Of a stretch of 64,000 bases of DNA, positions 23,301 through 35,300 are shown piece by piece. Source of the stretch: Aricia agestis (taxonomy: Eukaryota; Arthropoda; Insecta; Lepidoptera; Lycaenidae); NCBI RefSeq assembly GCF_905147365.1, contig NC_056410.1, positions 2,207,501-2,271,500 of the forward strand, written 5' to 3'. Both the position numbers and the translations under genes were made by a program. The stretch's first letter is position 1. The number at the start of each line of letters is the position of its first letter. The notes beneath the pieces were generated by a model. That model was not told the origin of the DNA. It did no database searches and saw nothing but the letters and a program-made list of their open reading frames with translations.

Positions 23301-26300
23301 ATAAGAAACCTTAAAAATAAGAGATGTTTGGTAATAATTATTTATTATGCACTAGAACCACTAGAACCAGTACCTAGTGCATAGTATCATAGTCGGTAAC
23401 TGTGCCACCAGATATTAGGTATGTTGATAACAGCCTGGACTCAGAAGAGATTTTTTTATAAAATAAGGGGGCAAACGAGCATTCGGGTCACCTGATGGTA
23501 AGCAACTACGGTCGCCCATGGACACTAACAACATCAGAAAAGCTGCAGGTGGCTTTAAGGCCGGCAACGCACCTGCAGCTCTTCTGATGTTGCGAGTGTC
23601 CATGGGCGACGGTAGTTGCTTACCATCAGGTGACCCGTTTGCTCGTTTGCTCCCTTATTTAATAAAAAAACAAAGGTGCGTTGCCAGCCTTTAAATCTTA
23701 AGATTACATCTAGAGACTAGCAACTCTACGAAAATGAGACAAAGCTCATGCCCAATTATGGTATTTATCCATTAGAAATACCTAATAAAAAAAAATTACC
23801 ATACTCTTAACCATACCATGGTATCTTACCAAGAGTATGGTTAATTTTTTTGTGTTTCAACTGGATCCTCATATTATAGTTATTTTTATTAGTAAGGATA
23901 ATAAAGAGACATACTTTCAACACTGCCTCAGGTTCCATCTAAAGCCAAATTGATAGAGCTGCATAAAACATAATCATTGCAACGCTAAAGTATTACTGAA
24001 GTATCATTGTTACAACAAGCAAGTACATGTTATGTCGCATATAAATGGATACCTACATAACAATTTAAATGGTGTCACGACTTATGAATCTTACGATCGA
24101 AGATACTCGTCTTTGCTTCAAACGCTTGTTATTCAAATCAGTTATACTCTGAACGTGATCAACGTAACTGCAACAGAACGTGTAGAGCTAAATTTTTTTA
24201 TTTTATCTAATAAACTATAAAGAAAATACAATCACAAACTTAATCTAATACAGTGTAACATAAACCATTACTGGTTTTTCCGCACTCTGCCATTCGTCTT
24301 TGACAGCTCCTTTGAACATTTCGAACCCGCGTTTCGCAAAAAAATGTAAGGCCTGTTGCACCACTTACTGATAAGTGTGCACCACTTACTGATAAGTGCC
24401 GGATACGCCGGATAGGCTATCCATAACTTATCTCACAGATAGAGCATAGAGTATCTGTCAGATAAGTTGTGAATAGCCTATTCGGCACTTATCAGTAAGT
24501 GGTGAAACAGCCCCTTAGCCTGGGTACACTTTATGTAAAGTAGCATCCGCAAAAATGCCGATAAAACTGGAAAGAATCGATGTATAATATGAGATAAGGC
24601 AAAAACTTACGTTATTACTTTCAGGGGCGCTGACTCACCACCCTCCCACCCTCCTGCCCTCATGAGGAGCACCAGTAACGCATCAGCTCTCACTTCATTG
24701 TCACCTGATCTGTCTCTCTCCGATTCACATTTCTTCGAGGTAAATATTGAAACATATTTTTTTGGTTCGAATTCGCACTTGCAGCGAAGAATCAGTGAAA
24801 ATGTAAGAAACAGGGAAAATAATTCATCTATTTGTGTTGTCGCAGACGATAGCGTAGACAACAGCTGGTTATTTATCACTAGATAAACAGGACTGATAAG
24901 AAATTGGTTATTTTTCAGGTGCTCTATATCGGAAAAGTCAGAATATCCCAAAGAAAAGTTCCGGAAACGCTGATAGACGATGCCTTACACAAATTCGCGC
25001 AACACGAAGCTGAAAAGATAAAAAACCAGAGACGCCATAGCTTACTGTCTTCCACAGGAGTAAGTAATTTTTAAATCTATAGATAAAGCTTTCACGAGCA
25101 AATACACAACTAGGATAACCCTTACCCTGAAATAGTTTTTGGAGTAAAAAATAATAATATAAACGTTTTATTTTCCAGACCTCTTTAGATAGTGACTCAA
25201 CTAGCCTTAAGGACACTAATGATAACCCCATAGAAAATTTTGCACAAAAGACTAGTCTAATACCAAGCACAACTCCTCTAGAACCGGACAAGAACGTAGC
25301 ATGGAGAAGTGCCGAAAATTTACACAAAGTTGAAAGCACAGAGGTGGATAAAGCGTTTGATGTCTTTACTAAAGAAAGAATCAAAAAACCAATAGTGGAA
25401 TCTAATTCTCACAAAAAAGACGTAATAAAAAATAATTTGGGTACCGTCGATGAAGAAAAACATGATGACATATATATAGGTGATCTGCCACCTTTACATA
25501 TAAGTGAACCCATCGATGATCCGCTTCCAAAACTAAATGACAAGGAAAATAATAAAGTTACTCTTAATGGTAACTTAAATGGAAATCACAAAGTTCAAGC
25601 ACATACAGATCCTCTTTTGAGTATTCCTGTGGCTGTCTCAGAAACTGAAGATAGCAAAAAGGTTAACTTTACTGAAATATCAAGAAAGCCTACTTCTAAT
25701 ATGGATAGTAAGAAACAAGGAACGCCGTTTTTAAGGGACCGATCTGCATCTATTGGTACATTGAATTTGAAGACACCACTAGCGCATCTTATTGGGGAAC
25801 AAAACAGGACCATGTTGTTTCAGGTAAGCCCAAAACATAAAAAGTATTTCTATCGCAAATTCGAAAATCGAAATAGTCAATGCCAAGATTCTTGAAAGTA
25901 ACTTAGTCTATTGGTTAATGAGAACATAGCATTTGCTAATAAACATAATTTATTTATTCTTAATTCATATTTACCTTCAATAGAATTTGGTTCGAATCAG
26001 TTCTGCTGCAACTTTCTGTTTGTTATCTATTAAAGTTAGTTTTCTTTTAGGTGGGTCGTTCCGAACTCCGTCTCATAAGCCCAGATCGGAAGCAGATTCT
26101 TCTGCACCGCGCATTCCGTGACGTCGCCAGTTGCGTCCTCGGGCGGACCAACACGGAACACTTCGGCTTCGTCTGCCGGGAGACCAACGACTCCTACGCC
26201 TGCTACGTCTTCAAGTGTGAGAGTGATGGCGTCGCCACTGAGCTTATCAATGGTAAGTTTTAATTTGTCGTTAGTAATTTATTTTCTTCAAGGTCATTTA

Positions 26301-29300
26301 AAATTGGAACCAAGTCAAAACCTTGCTCTATATGTGTCAAAACTAATTTTGTTTAACCTTTATGAAATAACTTGCAAAAAACTAACAAACAAAAAATATC
26401 AGAATGCTGAATGAGCAAATAACTTTTTTTTCAGCCATAAAACAAGCTTTCGCATCACATGCTGACAACCTGAAGAAGAATCGTGAGAAGTCGCCCAACG
26501 CCACCTGCGAGCACTGTCCCATGTTGTGGTACCATCGTCTGTGCCACGACATCGAAGGTATACTATATTATAAAATATAATAATAGATAATAGCTCCCAC
26601 ACCGGTTTCGGTGACGGTGGCCGGTTTCATTGAAACCAGGCCTGTTACGCAGGAGTAATTTTATAGTGCCCAAGTACGTGCGCAGTACACAAGAGCACTC
26701 TCTATTCCTTTACTCTCATAACCCAGTGGGACGGAAGACCGACACGACTGGCGAGAGATCAGGCGCAGGACCGACTTTTTACATGCCCATCCGACGCATG
26801 GATCATCTTACTTGTCAGACAATCAGGTGATCAGCCTGCATTGTCCAAACCAAACTTGGAAATAACATGTTTCCAACGCGGGATTCGAACCCACGACCTC
26901 CGAGTCAAGAGCCGCGCTCTATACCACTAGACCACGGAGGCGTCCGAAAATATAATAATGATAATAATAATATCATAGTGTCTCTATTCGCACATCGGTG
27001 ATAAAAATAGCTAACTTTAATAATTAGATAACAGTTGTGAGTTATAATTTATAAATAAATAAATATTGTCACATATACGTGTAAATCACAAAATACGACA
27101 TTTGAATACAGATTCACTAGCTCCTGCAATCCACCCTAAGAATACAGAAAAAACTCTGTATTCTGAAAATCCACAAAACTCCCCTGTTATACTAATAATA
27201 ATGTTCCTAGTGTCTATGACCTACCTATCTGTATGGTCCTATATTGTGTTCTAGGCATGAACGACAAGAAGATGCACGCGTTCATCCTGCGGCGCGTGGA
27301 GCAGCTGCCGGAGGAGGAGCAGGAACTCATCATCACCAAGTACCAGGGTGGCACCAACCACATGTACGAGGTAGGTCCGACACCTATTATACGGCCAAGT
27401 CACACGTTGGGCCTAGATGGGATAGGAAATTACGAACGTGTAAGGAGCTCTCCAAAAATCCGTCCTCTTGCGTCATCTATCAGGGGGCCTCGCAAGATAT
27501 ATCTTGCCCACATCAAATTTAGGTCTTGCCCCGCCACTGGCTTCCAACTTGTACCTTAACGCTGTTTCACCAATGGACCTACGAGGTTTGGGTATTTTCT
27601 GACTATCATAATGACAACTTTTGCTTTGCTCAGTTTGGATTAAACTGTTAATGCAAACATTCGACATTATTATCCAGGTGACGGAGCACAACGCGTTCCT
27701 GATGATGCTGCTGCGTGCGCACTGCGAGGCCAAGCAGCAGAGGCATGTTCACGACACCGCTGAAAACAGGTTACTATTTTTCTCGACATAGAAATAATAG
27801 GTCGCCTTAAACCTTGGGCATGTTCAGGTTAATTGTAGTCTCAATAATAGTTTCTTAAACGGTTAATATATTTTGATAAACGGCTACCTAGTTAATAGCT
27901 ATATAGCCTATCTACAATTTAGGCACCCTCACATAGGCCTTAAGGGATTGGAGATTTTGTTACACTAGTGTTATATAATTTCAGATCGGAATTCCTGAAC
28001 CAGTACCTGGGTGGCAGTACGATCTTCATGAAGGCGAAGCGGTCGCTGTCCAGCGGCTTCGACCACCTGCTCAAGCGGAAACAGAGCCGCGACGACTTGG
28101 CGATACCTGTGGCTGCTAAAAAGGTGGATATATCTTCTCAACAATACAAATCCTACCCAACAACACAGGCCTCTTCACCGGAGTTGCGTTGTGAGGAATG
28201 TGTTTTTAAATCCAATAGAATCACCTTCTCAACAACATATTCCTTGCAACGCAACTCGGAGCATATTATGCGCATGCGTGATGTGAGTGAGACAACTTGA
28301 AACCGAAAAAATATTCGAGGTATGAGTTTTTCCCTCCTGGACCAATACGTCATGTTTTTAAGATTCTTTTAAAATATGACTCACGCACAGGGCCCGATCT
28401 AAGGGGGGGCGAGCCGGGCATTTGCCCAGAGCGGCAAAAATGAGGGGCGGCGAAATTGACTTATTCCTATCTTCCAACCTAGCCATCCACCACTTAAGTT
28501 TGAGAATTTTACCAGCTAACCTACCTTAAGTTTGCTAGTGGAAATATTTGAGTATTTTACTTAAATATTCCTTCCATTTTCCCTGAACAAATATGTTTTC
28601 TGTACATGTAAAGGGCGGCGAAAATAATATTTGCCTGGAGCGGCTAAATGGCACGCATTATAAGTTAGGTCTGGGTAGACTAAAGAACTACCGTTCTAAA
28701 ATACGAGGAAACTATAAATCTACCAGGATCTGACAGCAATCAGATCGTAGGATACATTTTTATATTTGCATGTTTCACACACAGAATCAACCGTTTTAAG
28801 GAAAAAAAGGATCAAAATGTTTTATTCCAATTACTCCGGTATTGCTAGAGTCAATTTCTTTTCTCACTTTTTGCCATCAGATCCTTGTAGACCTATAATT
28901 AAGTATTTTTCCATTTCAGGAGGTATCTCCAAATCCACTACCAGCGCCGTTGTCGATGCCGCCCACGCCGCCCATTCAGGAGACTTCGTCGGAGACGTCC
29001 GGTCCCGAGCTGCTGTCGACAGAAGCCGCTCGCAAGTCCACCTCGCCTATGGTCAACAGCGGTAATTAAGTCCTTCTAGATCTAGAAGATCCTAAATAGG
29101 AAAATTTACTAGCTTGTAAAGAAGAAGGAATTGAATAAATTCAATGATCTTACAAAAACATATACATCATTAATCATTAGTCTGAGTGCTAATTACATCC
29201 GATTAAAGATTCTGTATATGTAATGAATGTAGTAGAAGTCAAAATATATCCTCTTAGTATTGCAAAGGCAATTAGAAAAATTCTTCGTCTTTAGTTTCAG

Positions 29301-32300
29301 AGCCATCTTCGCCGAAGATTGTTATCCCAGCAGTGGAAGAAGTTATAGAAGGGAGCTCGGAATGCACTCCAGTCACCTCGCCTATGATGGACATGTATGT
29401 ATTGCATAAATTATCAATTGACAGACCAACGTTATTTGGTCGAATATGTCAATCAACTTCTCTGATAGTACCATCGAAGAAATTGCTTCATAGGCGTATT
29501 GACGTATGAGCAACGTCATTTGACCAGATTATGTCAATTTAATGTTAATCGTGATTTGACGGCCAGGTTTGCCCATTGACATAACCAACGAGGGACCAAC
29601 TAATCTGCGTAAGTTAGTCGCTCGTTGGCCCGCCATTAGCCGAAGAATCAACTTGTCTGACAGTACACACAAAACTTAAGAGTCTTGTATACAAGGTTCA
29701 GATCAACTTTGTCTCTAGAGTCTAGTGAAGCCCAAGATTAAAACCGTAGAATGTTCCTCCAGCTTCCTGAAGGTGTCAGACGCGCGGCCGAGCGCGGCGG
29801 AGGCGGGGTCGGAGCCGGACGAGACCTGGCGGCAGGCGATATACAACAAGGTGGTGCAGCCCCCACTCTTCGAGAGCACTGCTGGTGAGGACAAGTGTCT
29901 ACTAATACATTTAACATTGACTAGGCTACAAATAATACTCTTTTTACGTTGGGACATTGGAAAAGTCATCATATGACAGAAAAAGATATCGGAACTACAC
30001 CCTGATTCATAATGCGTGATTCGACTCGAATTCGGAAACTTCATTGCGCGACAACCAATAAACGCTTGCCGCGCAAGGCCAATGATCACACGGTAAAGTT
30101 TTCGAATCCGTGTCGAACGGGAATCGTGAATTGCCCTGGAATAGCTATGCGCTGCGGAAATATCTTTGTTACTTAGCAAAGGGTTGCACAGTGCACTATA
30201 AAGGCTGTAACGTAGACATTATTTGTTTTGTATCATATTATGTAACTGTTGTAGCAATTTCCAGGTGACTTAACTCAGGCGGACCTGCTGGGCAAGCCCG
30301 CAGCGTCGACCGGCAAACGGTCGAGGGAGGAGTTGAGGCAGCTGTGGAAGATGGCCATCGACCAGACCATCCTGCTGGTTAGGATGGAGAAGGAAAACGC
30401 CAGACTTAAAGGTAATGTTCTTTTCCAGGAACGTGACAATGGTAACACAGAGATAGATGAACAGGCACAAGATAGTCATGCAGACGGACAGACAGATTGT
30501 CATCGATCTGTATGTTACAATAACAACAAACAACCCCCAATCGAACACTCTCAAGTGTCAGGAATCAGAATGCACTGATCAAATCACTGGTAATTGCTTA
30601 CAACTCTTTTTTCGTCGGGTTTAAAGTAGACCAATTGTTGACACAGAACGCGAGGAATCGTCGGCGGTGCGGCGCATCAAGCTGGAGTACACGGAGCTGG
30701 GGTCGAGCGAGGGCGCCGTGATGTGGGACTCGCTGCTGGCGCGGGAGCCCGGCCAGCCCGTCGCCAAGGTCGACCGCCACATGCTGAGGCAGGCGGTGTA
30801 TCAAGGTTAGATGGTGTAAAAGCCTTTAACGTGGTGAAATAGATCACTTATTAGAAGTAACAGCCTTTATTAAAATAAATATCATCGCAACTAATAGGAT
30901 ACCTTCAAGAAAAATGGTCATAAAAAAACTCTATCCAAAAGTTGGATATTAACAAATTTTAAGGTCCTCATTCCCAAAGGGATTAGAGAAGAGGAGAAAA
31001 CAAATAAACAATCCCTTTTATTACCGCATTATCCTGTTAAGTCAGTATTCCGCTCGAACAAAACGTAGGAAGTAAGAACTCTTGATGATGCATTACGAAT
31101 TCGATTTCAAAATATGTTAACATATTGTTACGGTACATGGTATACGGACACGTGGTGCCATCTAGCGACAAACCAGCGAAGCTTACCGAGGGAGCACAGG
31201 CAACATAAATCCCCTACTCAATACTAGATGGCATGAGGTGCGCAAGTACATACTCGAACCTTCTAGAAAGGTCCAATGTTTGTTTACGTTTTTACCGTTT
31301 ATTTGTTAGCGTGTTTACGTGTTTTAATTTAGACCTTATGACTGAGTCCATAAGGTCTAAATTAAATTCAACTTACTGCACTTATCGTAAGGACGGCAGT
31401 TTTATTGTGGTACATGCCCGAGCCTCCTAGAAAGTTCCCACGGTTGTTTACTTGTTTACGTGAATCGGGAACTTTCTGGAATTCGTCTCGCCATATAAAA
31501 AGCCGCAGGCAGGCCCGGCGAGTCAGTTCGTTTCGAGCTTTCATCAAGGCGATTTCGGAGTGACAACAAGTGATCAATGGTGAGTGAACCAGTGAAACCT
31601 GCGACTTGGCTACGACCTAGGACAGTGATAGTGCTTAGTGATTAAACCTAGTGATTAGTGTTTGGACTTAGTGCTAAGTGTTGTGACCTAGTGTGTGCTT
31701 GTGTGACCTAGACATAGTGAATAAAGTCTTCAAGAGAGTCACCAGGTCTTTCTCTCCGAATTCTTCGAACCCTAGCACGTAACAATATTGTTAGATGTTG
31801 CACATGTTAACATTGTTACATTGCTTATCCAACACTTAGTACTGCTGTAATAATCTTAAAAACTACTTACTCTATCCAGGTGTTCCCCGCATGTCTCGCG
31901 GCGGCGTCTGGTACTTCCTAGCGGAGCAGGCGAGCGCTCGTCTCCCGCCGCCGGACGCGCGCGCCGCGCCTCTGTACTCCGCGCCGTACCGTGCGCTGCT
32001 CGCTGGCCTCACTAAACACCAGCACGCCATACTCATAGACCTTGGTCAGTTTATCTTTTAGTTCCTAATAATTATCATCATCAACAGCAGAGTAGTTAAC
32101 ATTGTAACGCGCTACTCGCTGGCAATTATTACCAAGCACCAGTAGGCTATCCTCGTCGATCTTGATCAGTTGTTTATATTCGTCACCAGCATCAGGAGAT
32201 CCAACAGTAAAAGCAGCAGCAGCAATGTCATTGAACTTAGCCAGACACTACGTGTCCATCAGTGTCAGTAATTGAGGTCGGCATCATTAGCACTTACTGT

Positions 32301-35300
32301 ACAACTCATACATCTCTGATCACTATGACTCCTTCACAGACCTACTTATTCTACCACTATTTATTTTAGCTACATCCTTTAGGTTCAATATCAGATTCTC
32401 TTCATTTTACCAATAACCTTAATAAACCAATATATATACATTATCGGCATTTGAACTATGCACTCAATTCTCATTTTTCACGCAGGTCGAACGTTCCCGA
32501 AGCACTCCTACTTTGCATCAGCCCTGGGACCTGGGCAACTCGCCCTCTACAACATACTCAAGGCGTATTCACTTCTGGACCCTGATGTCGGCTACTGCCA
32601 GGGATTAAGCTTCGTTGCTGGAGTGTTGCTGCTGCATGTAAGTATAATGGATGTCAGAAGTTAACGAATACAACTAAAACTAGTATCTGGCTTCAGAAAC
32701 CAACTTTATATTGTACTAGCGGCCCGCCCCGGCTTCGCACGGGTGGACATTGATTTTTAAATATATTTTTTTCAATCTTTATTTCTTACTCAATCTTTAT
32801 GTTAAGCAGAACATAAAAATGGTTTACACTAAACGAAATGAATTAATGAAGCACTATAATATTATCCCATCAATGAAGCGGCACCCGGCTGTCGCATAAC
32901 TATTATATTATAAATCTATTGTGTCTGCGATTCCCATGATCGAGGTAATAATAATTAATATTTACGTGGACTCTCCGGGCGAGCACACCCGCGCGGCGCG
33001 CCTTGACGACGCCCAATTCGCAACGTGCAGCAGAAATCGTAATATTTTATTTTCGCCATAACATTAAAACCAAACGTCCAATTTTAATCATTCAAAGACC
33101 AAATATTATCTACATTAACTGTACTTAGTAATGAAATAATTTATTTTGATAAGAATTAATGCCATGAGTAAAATAAAGGCATTTAAATGTAGTCCAAAAA
33201 CATTTCAAGATTTTTTAATAAAAAAATGGTTATTATGCCTCACTCAACATAGATAGGTATTGTGTGTCGCGGACTTTTTTGTAGATATTTAAAAGATCTA
33301 TAATTACTTATAACATTTTATGGTTCTATCTTTTATAGTTTAGGCAGCGTACGCGAAAAATGTAACATTTCTGGTTGATTTTTTACACCTTGCGTCCGAA
33401 AATCCCAAATATCTTACGGAACCCTATTTTTTTCCAAAATAAAATTTAGCCTATGTTCAGCAGAATTAATGTAGGATTCCAATGGTAAAAGAATCTTTCA
33501 AATCGGTCCAGTAGTTTCGGAGCCTATTCAAGACAAACAAACAATCAAATCTTTCCAATATTTTTAATGACTGTATAAAGAATGGTGTTTTTCCTGATTT
33601 AATGAAGCATAGCAAGGTGGTACCTTTATTCAAAGCTGGAATTAAATCTGATCCGGCAAATTATAGGCCTATATATATTTTACCGACTTTTAGTAAAATA
33701 TTTGAAAAAATAATTTTAAAACAATTGTTAGTACATTTTAACTCTAATAACTTATTGCATAATAATCAATACGGTTTTACTAAGGGTCGTTCCACTACGG
33801 ATGCTGGTATAGGTCTTCTTTGTAGTATATTTGAAGCTTGGGAGGAGTCGCGAGATGCATTAGGTGTATTTAGCGACCTCTCCAAGGCATTTGATTGTGT
33901 TGATCATGCTACATTGATCAGGAAATTGCACCACTATGGCGTAAGGGACTCGGCACTCAACCTTTTGACATCTTATTTGAGGAACAGGACTCAAAGGGTT
34001 GAAGTCAATAGTAAAAGGTCCACTGGGACCAAAATAGAATTAGGTGTCCCACAGGGATCCATTTTGGGTTTCTTTTTCTCATCTATATAAATGACTTACC
34101 TTATCTAGTTAAGGGCAATAATAACGAGATAGTACTTTTTGCTGATGACACTTCACTTATTTTTAAGGTGAAGCGACAACAGTCGAATTATGACGAGGTA
34201 AATTGTGCTCTCTCAAAAATAGTAAATTGGTTTAATGTGAATAACTTACTTTTAAATTCTAATAAAACGAAATGTTTAAGATTTACCTTGCCAAATGTTA
34301 AGCAAGTGCAAACCAATTTGCTATTAAATGATGAGAAAATGAATCTCGTTGACAATACTGTATTTTTGGGAGTAACACTAGATTACAAATTGCAGTGGGG
34401 TCCTCATATTGCCAAACTGGCTGATAAGCTCAGTTCCGCAGCATATGCAGTCAGAAAAATTAGAGAAATGAAGACGCGGCGAAATTAGTTTATTATAGTT
34501 ATTTTCATAGTAGAATGTCTTACGGCATTCTATTATGGGGAAGTGCTGCTGATATTAACACAATATTTGTGCTGCAGAAGCGAGCTATACGATCCATTTA
34601 TAAAATGTCATCCTTTGAGTCTCTCAGAGAAAAGTTTAAAGAAATAAGAATTTTAACCGTAATCTCTCAATACATTTTGGACAATGTGCTATAAGTGAAA
34701 AAAAATGTAAATAATTTTAAAATGAAAAGTGACATTCACTGCAGGAACACTAGGAATAAGCACAAGCTAGATATACCAATAACCAGGCTGAGTAAAGTAA
34801 ACAAATCTTTCAAAGGTCAATGTATACGCCTATACAATAAAATCCCAGAAAACGTCCAAAATCTTTCAATTAATAAATTTAAAAAAGTTGTTAAAGAACG
34901 TTTGTGTGCTAAGGCTTATTATAAGGTAACTGATTTTCTCAATGACAGCACACCTTGGGAAAAATAAGCTGACAAACCATAGGCCTCTTCTATAATATAA
35001 TTAATGGCACTACATTTTTACATACTTAGTGTAATTTAGCTTAAGCTATTATTGTTATTTTCCACCTTTTTGGTAAAAGGTGGCCCCGTGCAAGTTTCTT
35101 ACGCCGATTCTTCTCGGCGGGGTAGTTCCCGAACCGGTGGTAGGCCTCATGTAGACACGACATTCTATAAGTGTTAACTTTGTTAACCTACTTAGAAATA
35201 AATATTTTTCATTCATTCATTCATTTCATTCCTTCATTCGTTCATTCATTCATTCATTCCTCTTTATAATAGTAGTGTAGATATTTTAGTGACTGTGAAA

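Larger units (their letters stand above)
33560..35275 (+). mobile_element. 5'-truncated Jockey/CR1-like LINE with (TTCA)n tail, in intron 18 of plx
   Basis: Sense to the gene. Starts inside the reverse transcriptase, runs through its C-terminus, an A+T-rich 3' end and AATAAA-like sequence, and finishes in a TTCA microsatellite (35208-35265). The short-repeat tail instead of poly(A) suggests a CR1/Daphne-like group, but clade is uncertain. Confidence 0.85.

Noticed and set aside
24938..25384. 148-codon - strand ORF
   Set aside because: Antisense to plx exons 5 and 6 and their intron.
27371..27559. Extension of exon 9 past 27370
   Set aside because: Frame continues by chance; the donor GTAGGT and exon 10 phase and homology support ending at 27370.
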